Shown: in pieces, positions 34,694-45,243 of the stretch
Numbering within the stretch: the first letter of the stretch is position 1
How the letters are laid out: every line of letters starts with the position of its first letter
Assembly (NCBI GenBank): GCA_049999725.1
Contig: JBNGIS010021854.1
Coordinates: 1-47,799 of the forward strand
Source: Haplomitrium mnioides
Lineage: Eukaryota > Marchantiophyta > Haplomitriopsida > Calobryales
Reading direction: 5' to 3'
Length of the DNA stretch: 47,799 nt
The notes under the pieces: model-generated
What the model saw: only the letters and a program-made list of their open reading frames with translations
Told to the model about the DNA's origin: nothing
Database searches by the model: none
Program-made: the position numbers and the translations under genes

Positions 34694-35113
34694 GCCTCAA
34701 TAATTTGTACAAAGACAAAATCCACCATCTTTCTTTAACACAAAGAATATCATAACTCTCCAAATCAAAGTATTATGTTGAATAAAATCCTTCTCAACAA
34801 GATCCGTCAATGTCTTTCGAAGTTCTTCTAGTTCTTGTGATGATAGACGATATATAAGTCAATTATAAAGAGTATTTGTTGGTATTAATTCAATTGGAAA
34901 AAGCATTCCATGATCATAAGGTGACTCTTTTGGCAAATTCTTTGGAAACACATCTGCAAACTCCTTTGAAATATCATCTATCATTGAAGTAGGCGTACTT
35001 TTTCCTCCCTCTTTACTCAAGTCCATAATGGACTTAATCGAAACACCAAAGATAGGCAACTCTTACTCCACTAAATTTACATGTTGTTCTGATTTAGGCT
35101 TCTTCACCAATGG

Positions 35114-35545
35114 TGTAATAATACAAACATAAGGTTATGCTATTTATAAGAAAATAGAAAGGAGTGAAGGAAGTAGTAGTGACTCACTTTTAGGGTTAAG
35201 ATTGGATTACTTGTCTTTGAAGTCACTTTGGTGGAGAGTCACTTTTAGGTTACTTGCATTCGAAGTCACTTTTGGTAGAGAGTCACTTTTAAGGCTGAAA
35301 TTAGAAGTGACTTGTAAGTAAAGAAAGAGGGATGACACCCTCTTCTCTTGTATAAATAGAAGGGCTTCTGAGCCCCACTCTTTATTCTGAAGTTCCTCTC
35401 AAAATACTTGGGTTCTTTATTGCTTGGTTTTTGCTTGCACTCTTGGTCTTAGCTTGGATCTTGAGTTGCTTTTGGTTGAAGAACTCTATTAGAGTTCATC
35501 ATGAGTCCTTACTCATTTGGATTTGGTTTTTGAGATTCTTTTACA
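35114..35545 (+). repeat. 5' LTR of a plus-strand gypsy element
   Basis: 432 bp from TGTAATAATAC to TTTTACA, followed by one T and a primer-binding site. Inverted relative of 31687-32075. A TATA-like box (TATAAATAGAAG) lies near 35351, and short AAGTCACTTTT-type repeats occur upstream of it. Confidence 0.88.
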
Positions 35546-35546
35546 T

Positions 35547-35558
35547 TGGTATCAGAGC
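35547..35558 (+). other. tRNA-Met primer-binding site
   Basis: TGGTATCAGAGC, an exact 12-nt match to the plant initiator tRNA-Met complement, placed directly after the LTR. Confidence 0.92.
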
Positions 35559-35587
35559 TACGGTTTATTTTTTGTACGAGCTATATG

Positions 35588-35935
35588 GAGAGTTAAGAGG
35601 AGGTGGTTCAAGCAATGGAACAATGACTTGAACATCTTTCACGTCTTTTGGAAGTGGGAATAAAAGAAAGAGCAATGTTTCGAGAAGAAGAGAGTTATAG
35701 GCAATTTCCAACGCTAAAAGCATCTGATGGAAAGGTGACTTGTGGTGCTTGTGAGAACTTCATTTTTTATTGTGAATAATATTTTGAAGCTACAAACATT
35801 AGAGAGGATAGTCGACAAATTTTATTTGCAGCAAGCTAATTAGAAGGAGTTGCAAAGACTTGGTGGAGATATCAAATAGAACAAACACAACATGGATTAA
35901 TTGCTTGTATTGTTTCTTGGTATGAGTTTGTCAGC
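35588..35935 (+). pseudogene. Gypsy gag N-terminal fragment
   Basis: Reads FREEESYRQFPTLKASDGKV, then ATNIREDSRQILFAAS and LEGVAKTWWRYQIEQ, a Ty3-type capsid pattern with the conserved Trp pair. Stops occur within the frame, and the sequence breaks off near 35940, so only the first part of the plus-strand element survives. Confidence 0.72.
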
Positions 35936-35949
35936 TAGTGATTTGGGAT

Positions 35950-38900
35950 GCTGGAACAGAATTCATAACATCATAAACAACATTGGGCCAATCTCCCTCT
36001 AGTAAGTGTAAAAGTGCCTCGGAAGCAGCGGAACGACTTCAATCGGCAACTAAGAATGGATCGCTTGGATCTAAGAAAGGGAGTGGAGTGGTGAAGGATG
36101 AGGAGAGAGGTCGATTGAAGATGGGCTTGCAGGGAGCTTCGAGGGTGAAACAAGGAGCTGTGTCCGCCCGCAAATGGGGCACCACTAAAATTCTACAGAA
36201 GCAGAAGGGAGCCTATAAGTGTCATCGGGATTCAAGAGTCAAAGTCTAATAGAGAGGAAGAAACGTCACCATGGGCGATCACTCACGAGGGAGATCGAAG
36301 GATCCAAGACGTGGGGCGGAGGTTGAAGGATGGCAGTGGGAGAAGAGGCCGCAGACAAGGAAATGCCGCAGGGCGAACCTTTAGATGCCACACACCAAAG
36401 GCGAAGATCGGGGAGAGAAAAGAAGGGTCAGGGCATTCAAGAGTAGCGACTAGGCCAGGGATCGAGGGACACTTCGATCCCTCTGGTGTGAAACGATTCT
36501 ACTGGGGTCCGTAACCCCTTCCTTCAACGTTCGTGAGGTTCAACGGAAATGTGGCATCTTCAGAGAACCTCGCAAGATTCAGTGAAAACAGGGTGTCTGC
36601 GGAGGACCCCGGAAGATTCAACGGATTATATGGCATCGTCAGGGAGTCCGTGGATCTCTGCGGGGTTGAGGCAGGCCCAAGGAGTCCAGGATTCTTCACG
36701 AAGAGATGGCGGGCGGAAACGTGGCAAGCGCAGGAGGCCTGCAGAGCTTAGCGGAAATGTGGCTGACAAGGGGAGTCTACGGTCTTTATCGGAACCCAAA
36801 GTCATGCGATAGTCAAGCTTCTCTGTGGAAAACGACGTCGGATGGCGGCCTCTCAGATTACGTGGTGTCCTCGAAGAGCTCAGGGAGATTCAATGGACAC
36901 GTGGCAGCGCGGCAGAGCCCGTTGGATTCCACGGAACGAGATCAGCGCGTTGGTCCACCTTCCTCTTTGAAAACAGTGTCAGACAACACTCCTACGGATT
37001 ACGTGGCATTCAGAGAGGGTCCGTTGGATCCTTCAGGTCAGAGAGAAGTCAACCACGGAACCAAGTCAGCAATGTGGTCTGTCTTCCTCTTTGAAAACGA
37101 CGTCAGACGGCGGGCATAGAAGAAAGTCAGCCCTAACACGTGGCACCTTGGAGGAGTCCGAGAGATCCTTCGGACTTCCCTGTCCATCAGATTAGGATCC
37201 GCGGTCAACTACTTAGCAAGGTCAAAGCGTCGGTCCAACTTCTAGTTTGAATGCAGCGTCTGACGGTGGAAATGGAGGAAAAGTCAACAACGGGTCCTAG
37301 GTTCCGCTAGATTCTTTGGAACTTTGTTCCAAGGGGTTCTTCGGACTTGGGTTCCGTGGGAATCTTCAGAATCTCAGTCCACAAGATTCCTTGGACTCAC
37401 TCCCGTATGACCATTGTACTTGGAGTCATTCAACGACCAAACATGACAGGTGTCGCAACATCCGTGTCCATGTCTAACGGGATTAACGACCAGCGGGACA
37501 AGTGTCACAACGTCTGTCTCCAAGCCTAACGGGAATAACGACCTTTCAACGGGAAGGACTCGCGGGGGCAGCGGAAACTTGGGAGAGTATACATCAATGA
37601 GCTCCGAATTCAATTGGGTTGATGTGCAACCAAACTAGAGACGCATCAGCGATCTCGAGACAAGGAAAACGCAACGAGATAAGGCAAAAAGGGGATTCTA
37701 GTGAGAAGTCACGTTAAGTGAACTCGCACTGAGGGCTAGCGGGGATGGAGGTGGGCTTGAAGGGTGCCAAGAATTGTTGGCCAGGGAGCTCTAGAGGCTC
37801 GAGCAATCCAGATGAACTCATTCTTGTGGGTGGACTAAGAGCGGAGGTGGATCAATACGGGGAATTCAAAGGGGATCCGGTCTGTTACGAATTCGAAAGG
37901 GGCTGCCAAGTGGGATCTTGGGGTTTTCTCTACATTCTTTATGCGGGAACATCAACCCAAAGTGCTCGGAGTGCGCTCTGGTGTTTATCTTTCAAGTGGA
38001 GCTATGAAGAGAGTGGCTGCATTAGTGCTTGCGCACTGCATAGAAGACCCGTTTGAGGCTCAAGGGTGGAGTGAGCTACCTGTAGTCGGGAGGACTGTCT
38101 TCCAGAGGTGGAAGTGAAAGAAATCCTCTTCCGAGTTTGAAGAAGTAAATCCATGGCTTTTAGCGATGGAAGTTGAAAACTATATGGAAAATGGTGTGTG
38201 GGTGTGGGAGCTGATGTGAAGGTTGGAAGGTGGTAAGTGGCTTAGAAAGGAGGAGTCTACTGGGAGACCAGTTCCAGTGGTCTTGCAAGGGCCCTGTTTT
38301 GTTGTAGTACAAGGTTTGAGTGTGTTGTAATTGTGTATATGTTTATTATATTAGATTTGCATTCTGCTATCTTGTGCAAGAGACATTTAGACTATGATTA
38401 AACATGTATCAGCTGTGCAGGCCGTGGGACAGTCTTGAGAGGGGGAGTCAAGTCTCTTGACATAGCTTTGTGACCCTAGGGTCAGTGCACTATGCTCTTG
38501 ACTCTGTTTTATTATGTAGGAAACAACTCATAGTAGAGTATATAGGAAATATATTTGTACAAGATCTTGGGACAACCTTGAGAGGGGAAGTCCAGTCCCT
38601 TGTTATTGTCCATTGTTGCACGGTCAAATATATTTATGCTTTTGAAGTATACACAAGGTGGCAGGGTCTTTACACAAGGAATATTGGAGTGGTGTGAATG
38701 TGGACTTGAATGGTGTGAATGAATGATCACATTGTATGTTGATGGGAATGAGGAGGTGAGTAAAGGGCTTGTAAGATAAGAGGGATTCCTTAAAGCCTCA
38801 AAGTGATAACGGGATAGGGGTCATCTCATAAAAGAACCTTAAGACCCTGAATCTATCCTCTCCTGCCTTCCAAGTGGCACTTGTGAAGAAGGCCTGAAGG

Positions 38901-39088
38901 AGAGGAGTGACATGAATTTTTTTTGGAGAAACTTGAGACCAACCCAAAACCAAGATATCACTTTGTGCACCAGAGACCCAAAGCCAGATTGTGAAAGCGA
39001 ATTTCAAGAAACAGAGCAACTGGTTGTGAGTCTGTTGAGGAAGAGTGGCGGAATGTAGAGACTTGTAGGTGGAAGTACCCGTGGCCCC
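35950..39088. repeat. Non-coding-looking, GC-richer sequence with degenerate internal repeats
   Basis: No recognisable protein motif in any frame. Internal repeats: GAAAACNNNGTC(A/G)GA(C/T) recurs near 36826, 36966 and 37091; two diverged copies of about 50 bp (GTGTC(G/A)CAAC...AACGACC) near 37448 and 37500; and GGGACANNCTTGAGAGGGG at 38427 and 38571. It lies upstream of a plus-strand gag and may be that element's long leader or LTR, but no second LTR is available to prove it. Confidence 0.5.
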
Positions 39089-41020
39089 ATGGCCAGTGCT
39101 AGGATGGCCAATCCGATACCCCTTTATGGGCTTCGGGGCAAATTCAAATACAAGTCCTTCAAGAGACATCCGAAAGATGACCCCGATGCATAGCTAGATG
39201 ACTTGGAGAACACCGCGGAAGCTAATGGCGAAAGCCATGTAAAAATTGGGATCCTGCCAGCGGTCTTGAAGGGGGAAGCTCAGCCATGGTACAAGGATTT
39301 GCTTGACAACGTCAAGCAGGACTGGCATACATTCAAGGCAGCCTTCATTGCAGAATTCAGAGAGATCGGGGAGGAGACAGAGGCGTTGATCAAAATGGGT
39401 CAGCTAAGGATGAAAAAGAAAGAATCCATGAGGAAATTCCTCCAATGATTCAAGAAGGTGGCACGAAAGCTGAACCCGCCAGCCACAGACGGGATGCTCA
39501 CGGCGTGGTTCCTAGCAGCTCTACCCATGGGAATTGGGACCTAGATGAGATAGACGGATCTACAGACTCTTGAAAAAGCAGTCAATGCAGCCCAATCCTA
39601 TGTCAAGGCTGCAATCACTAGTTCTCGTAGGAAGGCACGTGCCAAGTACGAGTCCGATGACTCTTCAAACACTTCGGATAGCGGAGAGGAAACGGATGAG
39701 AGTTCCGAGTCCTCCTCGAAAAGCGAGAATGAGTCTGGCAGCAACAGTTTAGAGGAGGACCGATCATCCCAAAAGAAGAAGAAGAAGAAGGACCTAAAAA
39801 AGAAGAAGCAAGCCAAGGAGAAGGAAGTGAATCATCGCAAGGGGGCCAGCAAAGGAAAGTACAAGAAGACTGAACCCAAACCCAAGGCAAGCAAAAAGCC
39901 AATTGGATCGAATTGAAGAGCTGAGCGCCAAGATAGAAGCGATGAACATCCTCTTTGCAAGGATCAAACCGGAAGGCAGACCCCTACCCACTAGGAGAGT
40001 CGGAGTGTGGTGTGTAAGATATAAGCAACATGGACACTCCCCTCAAGAATGCCAGAACGAGAATAATGTTGTACACTATGGAAGTGAGGAAGCATCGAAG
40101 TATGTGAGAGAAGAGGTGGAGTACATGATGGAAGAGGCCCCGGAAACAGTCTATCAGATTAGTGGGAAGCCTTGTACCATGCTAAGCAGGCCAAAGGGGG
40201 GAAGCAAAGGGCCAGGGAATCAGTGGGCTACCAATCGGCCACTTTAGACAACTATTATGGTATGTTGGAATTGTGGCCAACCCGGCTAAATTTCCTCTAA
40301 TTGTCCGGAGCCACGGAAGAGCGATTACGGCCAACTGTCTGCTTTATGCTTCCTGTACAAGAAGGAGGGGCATGTGGCAGCCAATTGTCCACTTATTCGA
40401 AGGCTTAATGCATCCCCCAGACCAAGCACAAATCCTCCTCCCCCCGCAATTGTCAATCTCATCACTTTGAAAACAGAGGAGGAAGCGGAATTGTCAAGAT
40501 GGGAGACACCCTCTCCCAAAGAATGTTTCCAATTGGTGACTAGAGCCGGGGCGAAAGCCAAAAAGAAGAGCCAAAAGAAGATTGAGTAGAAAGCCAAGAA
40601 GAGGGCAGCTCAAGCAACCTCATCGCGGAGTGATTCGGATTATTTGAGGGATAATCCGAAGTGGCTCTACTCAAAGAAACAGGACCATGTGAGGAAGCAA
40701 TTGGAGGCTTTAGAAGCCTTGGAGGAGGAGCAGGCAACGGTGGAGACCTTCAAGGAGGTTTGCAAACAGTAGGGAGGGATCAAGGCGAAGATCGCAGCCT
40801 CCAAAGAGGGAACAAAACCCATCCCATACAACATTCAGGCGGATTTGATGGACTGTCCTCTTACGACCACAATGAGCCAACTCATCAAGGACAGTCCGCT
40901 ATATCGAAGGCAGCTTCGAGAATTAGTGCCCCGAGTGGGAGCTCCAACGGATCTGCAGCTGGTGTGTGAGGACAATAGGACTCCAGAGATCGACATACAG
41001 ATCGCGGGGTGCACACTAAG
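39089..41020 (+). pseudogene. Ty3/gypsy gag polyprotein with zinc knuckles (truncated before protease)
   Basis: The ATG at 39089 opens MASARMANPIPLYGLRGKFK. Capsid blocks follow (GILPAVLKGEAQPWYKDLLD, DWHTFKAAFIAEFREIG), then an acidic Ser/Glu and Lys-rich linker (39600-39900), a CxxC-like segment (VWCVRYKQHGHSPQEC), and two CCHC knuckles near 40264 (CWNCGQPG*ISSNC, with a stop) and 40345 (CFLYKKEGHVAANC). It ends at EIDIQIAGC, just where the protease active site should follow, and unrelated sequence begins near 41020. Stops at 39145 and elsewhere and a shift near 39905 show it is dead. Confidence 0.82.
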
Positions 41021-41867
41021 TCAACTATTTAGAGAAACTATTTCAACAAGTATTTTCAACCTCTTACGGTCTACCTAAAATAAATGTTTTTACAAAACAT
41101 TTTGCAAAAAGATAAAATTATGAACTTTTTGTAAAGAAAAAAAAAATTTGGAAAGATAAAACGAGTGATGAATTATATACTAACCTTTTTTTTTGCACCC
41201 CTTGAACTTACCTGTCAAGAGCTCTATGAATCATTGTTTGGTGAGAAAAGACATTTTCTGAAATTTAGGTATAAAAAAGGAGACAATGGAAAGTTTCTTT
41301 CCATTGTCGCAAGTTCACTTTCTAGTTTTTGTTTTCTTATCATCGTTATTTTTGCATTTTCTTGTTATTTTGCCATTTTTAGCCGTTCTCTTTTTGTGAA
41401 CTTTTTTTTCCTCACATTCTTGACTTCAAATTCTACTAATTTTTACTTTCAGAAAATTGGCATCACAAGTGAATGTTTCAAAACCTGCTCAACCAAAGCC
41501 TTACAGGTATTCAAATGTTCTCAAGGTTATGGAGACAGAAAAATTGGACATGGATTGGCTACTGAATTGTGGATCTATGAAAGACATAGATCAACACCGT
41601 TGCCTTTTTGTTGGTGAAGGTGAAGAATTTAACTTGGGCCTTTTGGTCGAAATCACTATGATTAGTGAGGAGCAGCGAGCCCACATTGGGTTGCTTGTGC
41701 TTTCACGGGACAACATCACCTTTTATAAGGCCTCTCAAAAATGATTTTTCTTTTTAGATTTGAACCATAGGGACATCTTCACCAAGCATCTATAGTCAGC
41801 CAATGACAACGGCAATGTAAGATCTGAAATTCATTTTTCATTTCATTCCTTCTTCTAATGACTCTAA

Positions 41868-42226
41868 CTCAATGCGCACATGGGCTCAAGAGTCCATGCG
41901 CGCATGGAGCAGGGAGTCAATGTGCGCATGGAGTAGGGAGTCTGTGCGTACAGGAAGTAGGAAGTCTAGGTGCTCTCGGACTAGGAAGTCCATGTGCACT
42001 TCTAAGAACAAATGTACTTGGACTCTGTACTCCTTGCGCGTAGGGACTCTGAAATCTATGCACACATGGAGTAGGGAGTTAATGCGCACGTAGACTCTGG
42101 AGTCTATGCATGCATGGACTCCTTAGTCAATATACTCTTGGACTAGGGAGTCTAAGCGCACATAGACTCTCTAGTCAATGCACGCATTGACCCCCTACTC
42201 TATGCATGCATGGACTCATGAGTCAT
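41868..42226 (+). repeat. 24-bp minisatellite in an intron of the methyltransferase-like gene
   Basis: Units starting AGTC at 41891, 41915, 41939, 41963 and 41987 are spaced exactly 24 bp; further units are more degenerate. The best unit contains the perfect palindrome CCATGCGCGCATGG (41894-41907). The array lies between a candidate donor (AAT|GTAAGA at 41817) and acceptor (TTTCTAAG at 42321), so it is probably intronic. Confidence 0.85.
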
Positions 42227-42321
42227 TTTTAGCTTAGACTATAGGTTTAATAAATTTTTCCTTTTTATAAACATTTGGAGATTTTTTGTTAGCAGGTTTT
42301 TTCTTTCTTTCTAAGTTCACT

Positions 42322-43317
42322 CAATACTTGGCGGTCTTCGCTGATGCCTACCCAAGCGCAAACCACGTCAAGTGAGACTTCATCAAGATTGCCATGAGCA
42401 TCAAACTGCTAAAGCCCAAACAGAGAGTTCACATTGCACAAATAGTGCTGCATCCAAGCATGACGACAATGTCAGTGGTAGCAATAGAAGGACTGTCAAC
42501 TGCTAATAAGAGAAAGGTGGTGGAGCAAGTGGAGGCTCCAAAAAAGAAGAAGCATGTAGTCCTAAAGAAGAAGCTTGTTCCGGCACCAGTTGTTGAAGAG
42601 GAGGCTGCACCCTCTCCATCTCCCTCAAGGTCATCTTCTGCGGCCTCTTTGTCTCCATCTCTGAGCAGCTCAAAGGAGGGAGCAAAGTCGAAGCTTGTGC
42701 AAACTCCAACTTCAAGAGCAAAAAAGTAGTTGTACAAGGGGCTACGAGCTTTTCAAGAAAGAGAACTAAAGGACCCTAAGACAGTGTTTGAGGAAGATAA
42801 AAATAAAATTCAAGAATTTGCAGTCTAACAGTGTAGAGTTTTAGAGGAAACCATAACAATTTGGTTGCATAATTTGAGCCTTCCAAAACTTGGAATGGAC
42901 AACTGGGGGTCATTCTTGATTAGAAGGTTAAATGAGAACTTTGTTGATCTTCTTGCGCATAGAATGCTTACAAATAAATATGCGCACAATTTTTTCATTG
43001 TTGTTGTGGACCCAAAATACAGGTTAAAAGATAAGTTAGAGTTTCATCTGATGAACATCGACAAGTATCGGTATGAGATTGGTGGAGGCAATCACAGTGT
43101 TACCGCAAGGCAACTTTTAATCACCAAATACGGAGTAAAGAATCCAGTATTTTTGCTCTACAATTGTTATGTGTACGTGGGTCTGACTCTAACAGAGGCT
43201 CGTGTTTTCCCAATGGATGACAATTATGACCAAAGATACAGGTTAGAAATGACCTCAATTCAAAAGGTGGAATATTGGCATCAAAGGTTTATGGAGAGTA
43301 GGATGGTGTCATCTTAG
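42322..43317 (+). pseudogene. ParB/Srx-like domain exon
   Basis: One frame runs through the block with three stops and ends at 43317. The first part is basic and Ser/Pro-rich (PKKKKHVVLKKK). The second part, from 42865, reads LNENFVDLLAH, VVVDPKYRLKDKLEFHLMN, YEIGGGNHSVTARQLLITKY and then LTLTEARVFPMDDNYDQR. ParB-like proteins show G-x-x-R-x-x-A-A followed by L-S-x-E-E-A-x-x-L-A-x-x-x-N-x-x-R; the match in order and spacing is the basis for the call. The usual Arg of box II is Ser or His here. It could be an unrelated fold. Confidence 0.45.
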
Positions 43318-43845
43318 AAATTAAAAAAAAGAGTTGGTTTTGGAGACCCTAGAGATAAGGCCGAAGTTGACTCTTGAGAAGACAGTCACCTCTCAAGACA
43401 ATTGGTTCCATCTTGCAATTTGAAATGGTGAGCTTTGGGATTTACAACAGAGCAATTTTACAATGTGGGAAAAGAACACCGTCAAGGGCCTGAAGCCAAA
43501 AGCCAAAGGTTTCTTGAGAATGAAGGACATGAAGTGGATACTTTGGAAGTCTTTTCAAGGTCTTCTTGATGAAATCAAAATCTGATTCTCTATTTTGAAA
43601 CGTGTAGCAACTGGAGAGCTATTGATTGAAGAGATGTCTTGCAAATTAGAGAGATGTATGGTTTGGCGGTCATGGTAAAAGTCTTTTTGTTTGGAGGTTT
43701 ATTGCAAATCTTAGGAGGAAGTATCCCATCCATTTCAAAGAGTCCAAGATGTCAATGTTTTATTCTAGTTTTGAGAAATTGTTGGTAAGTGTTTTTATTT
43801 TTTCAATTCTGATCTTTCATTTGTTTTTAATTTTCTTTATAAGGT

Positions 43846-43937
43846 TTGAGAGTTCATGCATGTATGGACTCTCGAGTCATGCGTGCAAAGTCTCTTAAGT
43901 CTCTGCACAAATGGACTTGAGAGTCCATGTGCATCTA
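43846..43937 (+). repeat. Second block of the same minisatellite
   Basis: Contains ATGCATGTATGGACTCTCGA, GAGTCATGCGTGCA and GAGTCCATGTGCATC, the same ATGCNNNCATGGACTC theme as 41868-42226. It lies between a GTAAGT donor at 43781 and the acceptor TTTTTTACAG at 44010, again in an intron. Confidence 0.75.
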
Positions 43938-44010
43938 GCAATTTTGTCTTCTATTTTCAATATTTCAAATTTTTGTTTTAGTTTAACTTGTTTCTCTACG
44001 TTTTTTACAG

Positions 44011-45243
44011 AGCGACAAAACTTTCAAGCGGTAGCTTGCCAGGAAATTGATGGCTCTTGCCAAAGGTCGGAAGAAATAGGGGGTGAAGAAGCCCCCGCTG
44101 ATGAAGATCAAGCCCTAACACTTGTCTCCTACCCCATGCTTTTCTGCTCCACTGCTAGAAAGCAAGAGAGCGAAAGCGAGACAGTTAAATGAAGTTGTTG
44201 CCCTCCCAACCGAAGGAGGGTGTGATGAGCAAGACAAGGACTTAATGTCCTATGTTGATGGACTCAATGTGGTATATTATCAAGTCCACATGGAGTCTAA
44301 TGCTTGATAGTTGAAGAGTTTAGTGAAACCAAGATGTTTCACTTTAGTTATTGATGATATTCCTCATGATTATATCTTTAAGGAATTTAAGCATGATGAT
44401 TTAAAACCCTTTTTGAAGGATGATATTTTTGATATGGTTTCTTCTTTTGTGGCAGTTACTACTTCTGAGTTTTGATCTTTTTGTCATTATCCACTCTTTG
44501 CAACAATTGGCATCATCAAGGATGCTTTAGTAGAGATTTTCTATGCAATCAACCACAATGTCTAGTAAGTTTTTTTTTTTGCTTTTTCATTTGATAGTTT
44601 ATGAATTTTATTTTTCCTTTATTTTTTTTTGTTTTTCTCATATGTTTGTTTTTGTTATTATAGGGATAAAAAAATATTCATTATTTGGGTGGTCCCAAAA
44701 TCACTCACATTCACGAGTATTGGACTGTGGGCTATTGTACAAAGGAGGGCAAGCAGAGCATGAAGCTCTTCAACTTGCAATTGATTGATGCAAGCGGGAA
44801 ACCTCAGAAAATCATGCGAAGTGTGTTCAGCTACTCAGCTATGTCGGCAAAGCTTAAGCATCTAGGAGAGATGATGCTCTTGTGAATGTTTACCAAAACC
44901 TCAAGCTTTGTATAATTTTTTCATTGACCATTTAATAATAGAGCAAGATTGGATTTTAGATCTTTGCTCTAGGTCCAGCACAAACATTGTGTGTGTATTA
45001 AATCTGATGCAAAATTTTTTCATAGTGGAATATGATAGATGTCAATCTATCTATATTCCTTAGAGAGTTTTGACGATGGCTTCTTTACCATGCAATGTGA
45101 TCAAGTCTCAGATAGTATATGCGTACCACAATGAGCCTTTTACTCTTGGTACTGCAGGCGCTTCTGGTGATTTTGTTGCGATTTTTGGGACTAGAAAGTC
45201 TCGACATGAGTCTCTTGCAGCTGCAAATGTTGAACCTTCTTGA
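44011..45243 (+). pseudogene. Amino-DNA-methyltransferase region (two exons, decayed)
   Basis: The first exon reads SAPLLESKRAKARQL, YVDGLNVVYYQVHMES, then VIDDIPHDYIFKEFKHDD. After an intron ending TTATAG at 44664 the next block reads THIHEYWTVGYCTKEGKQSM, KPQALYNFFIDHLI, motif I at 44947-44985, VEYDRCQSIYIP and AYHNEPFTLG. Such enzymes transfer methyl from S-adenosylmethionine to exocyclic amines of DNA. Compared with the inverted copy at 46181-47180, this copy has small indels near 44870 and 44905. Glycines of motif I read R and S (AGG, AGC), consistent with G-to-A transitions from GGG/GGC. Confidence 0.5.

Larger units (their letters stand above)
31687..35113 (-). mobile_element. Chromovirus-type Ty3/gypsy element, 3' part with 3' LTR
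   Basis: The minus strand gives, from 35113 down: protease/RT linker (EFADVFPKNLPKE), RT (LFSKLDLQSAYWQV, then FLDDILIFSKS catalytic box near 34395-34424), RNase H remnants, integrase (second Asp block LISD near 32970, HGIP before it), chromodomain (about 32100-32290), then a 389-bp LTR (31687-32075). Gag and 5' LTR are missing on the right, where an oppositely oriented LTR begins at 35114. Many stops, so inactive. Confidence 0.88.
41200..45243 (+). pseudogene. Decayed multi-exon gene: ParB-like domain plus beta-class DNA methyltransferase
   Basis: Exon-like coding blocks are separated by T-rich introns with plausible splice sites: about 41452-41816, 42322-43780, 44011-44560, 44665-45243. 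The second block carries a basic linker (KKKKHV, nuclear-signal-like) and a ParB-like segment. The last two carry the methyltransferase: VIDDIPHDY as a candidate motif IV, KPQALYNFFI, then WILDLCSRSSTN (44947-44985), aligned with the motif I pattern D-x-x-L-D-x-x-x-G-S-G-T-T. The order motif IV before motif I is that of beta-class N4-cytosine/N6-adenine methyltransferases. In-frame stops (42376, 42727, 42826, 43315), indels and loss of the motif I glycines show decay. The family assignment is by motif reading only. Confidence 0.5.

Noticed and set aside
39598-39902. Minus-strand open frames rich in Ser/Phe opposite gag
   Set aside because: They are the antisense of the acidic, Lys-rich gag linker and have no motifs of their own.
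41886-42093. Open frames through the minisatellite coding 8-residue repeats (ESMRAWSR type)
   Set aside because: A 24-bp repeat is divisible by three, so frames stay open by chance. Splice signals place it in an intron.
41868-42226. CRISPR-like array
   Set aside because: Units are contiguous 24-bp degenerate tandem repeats without unique spacers, in a plant genome.
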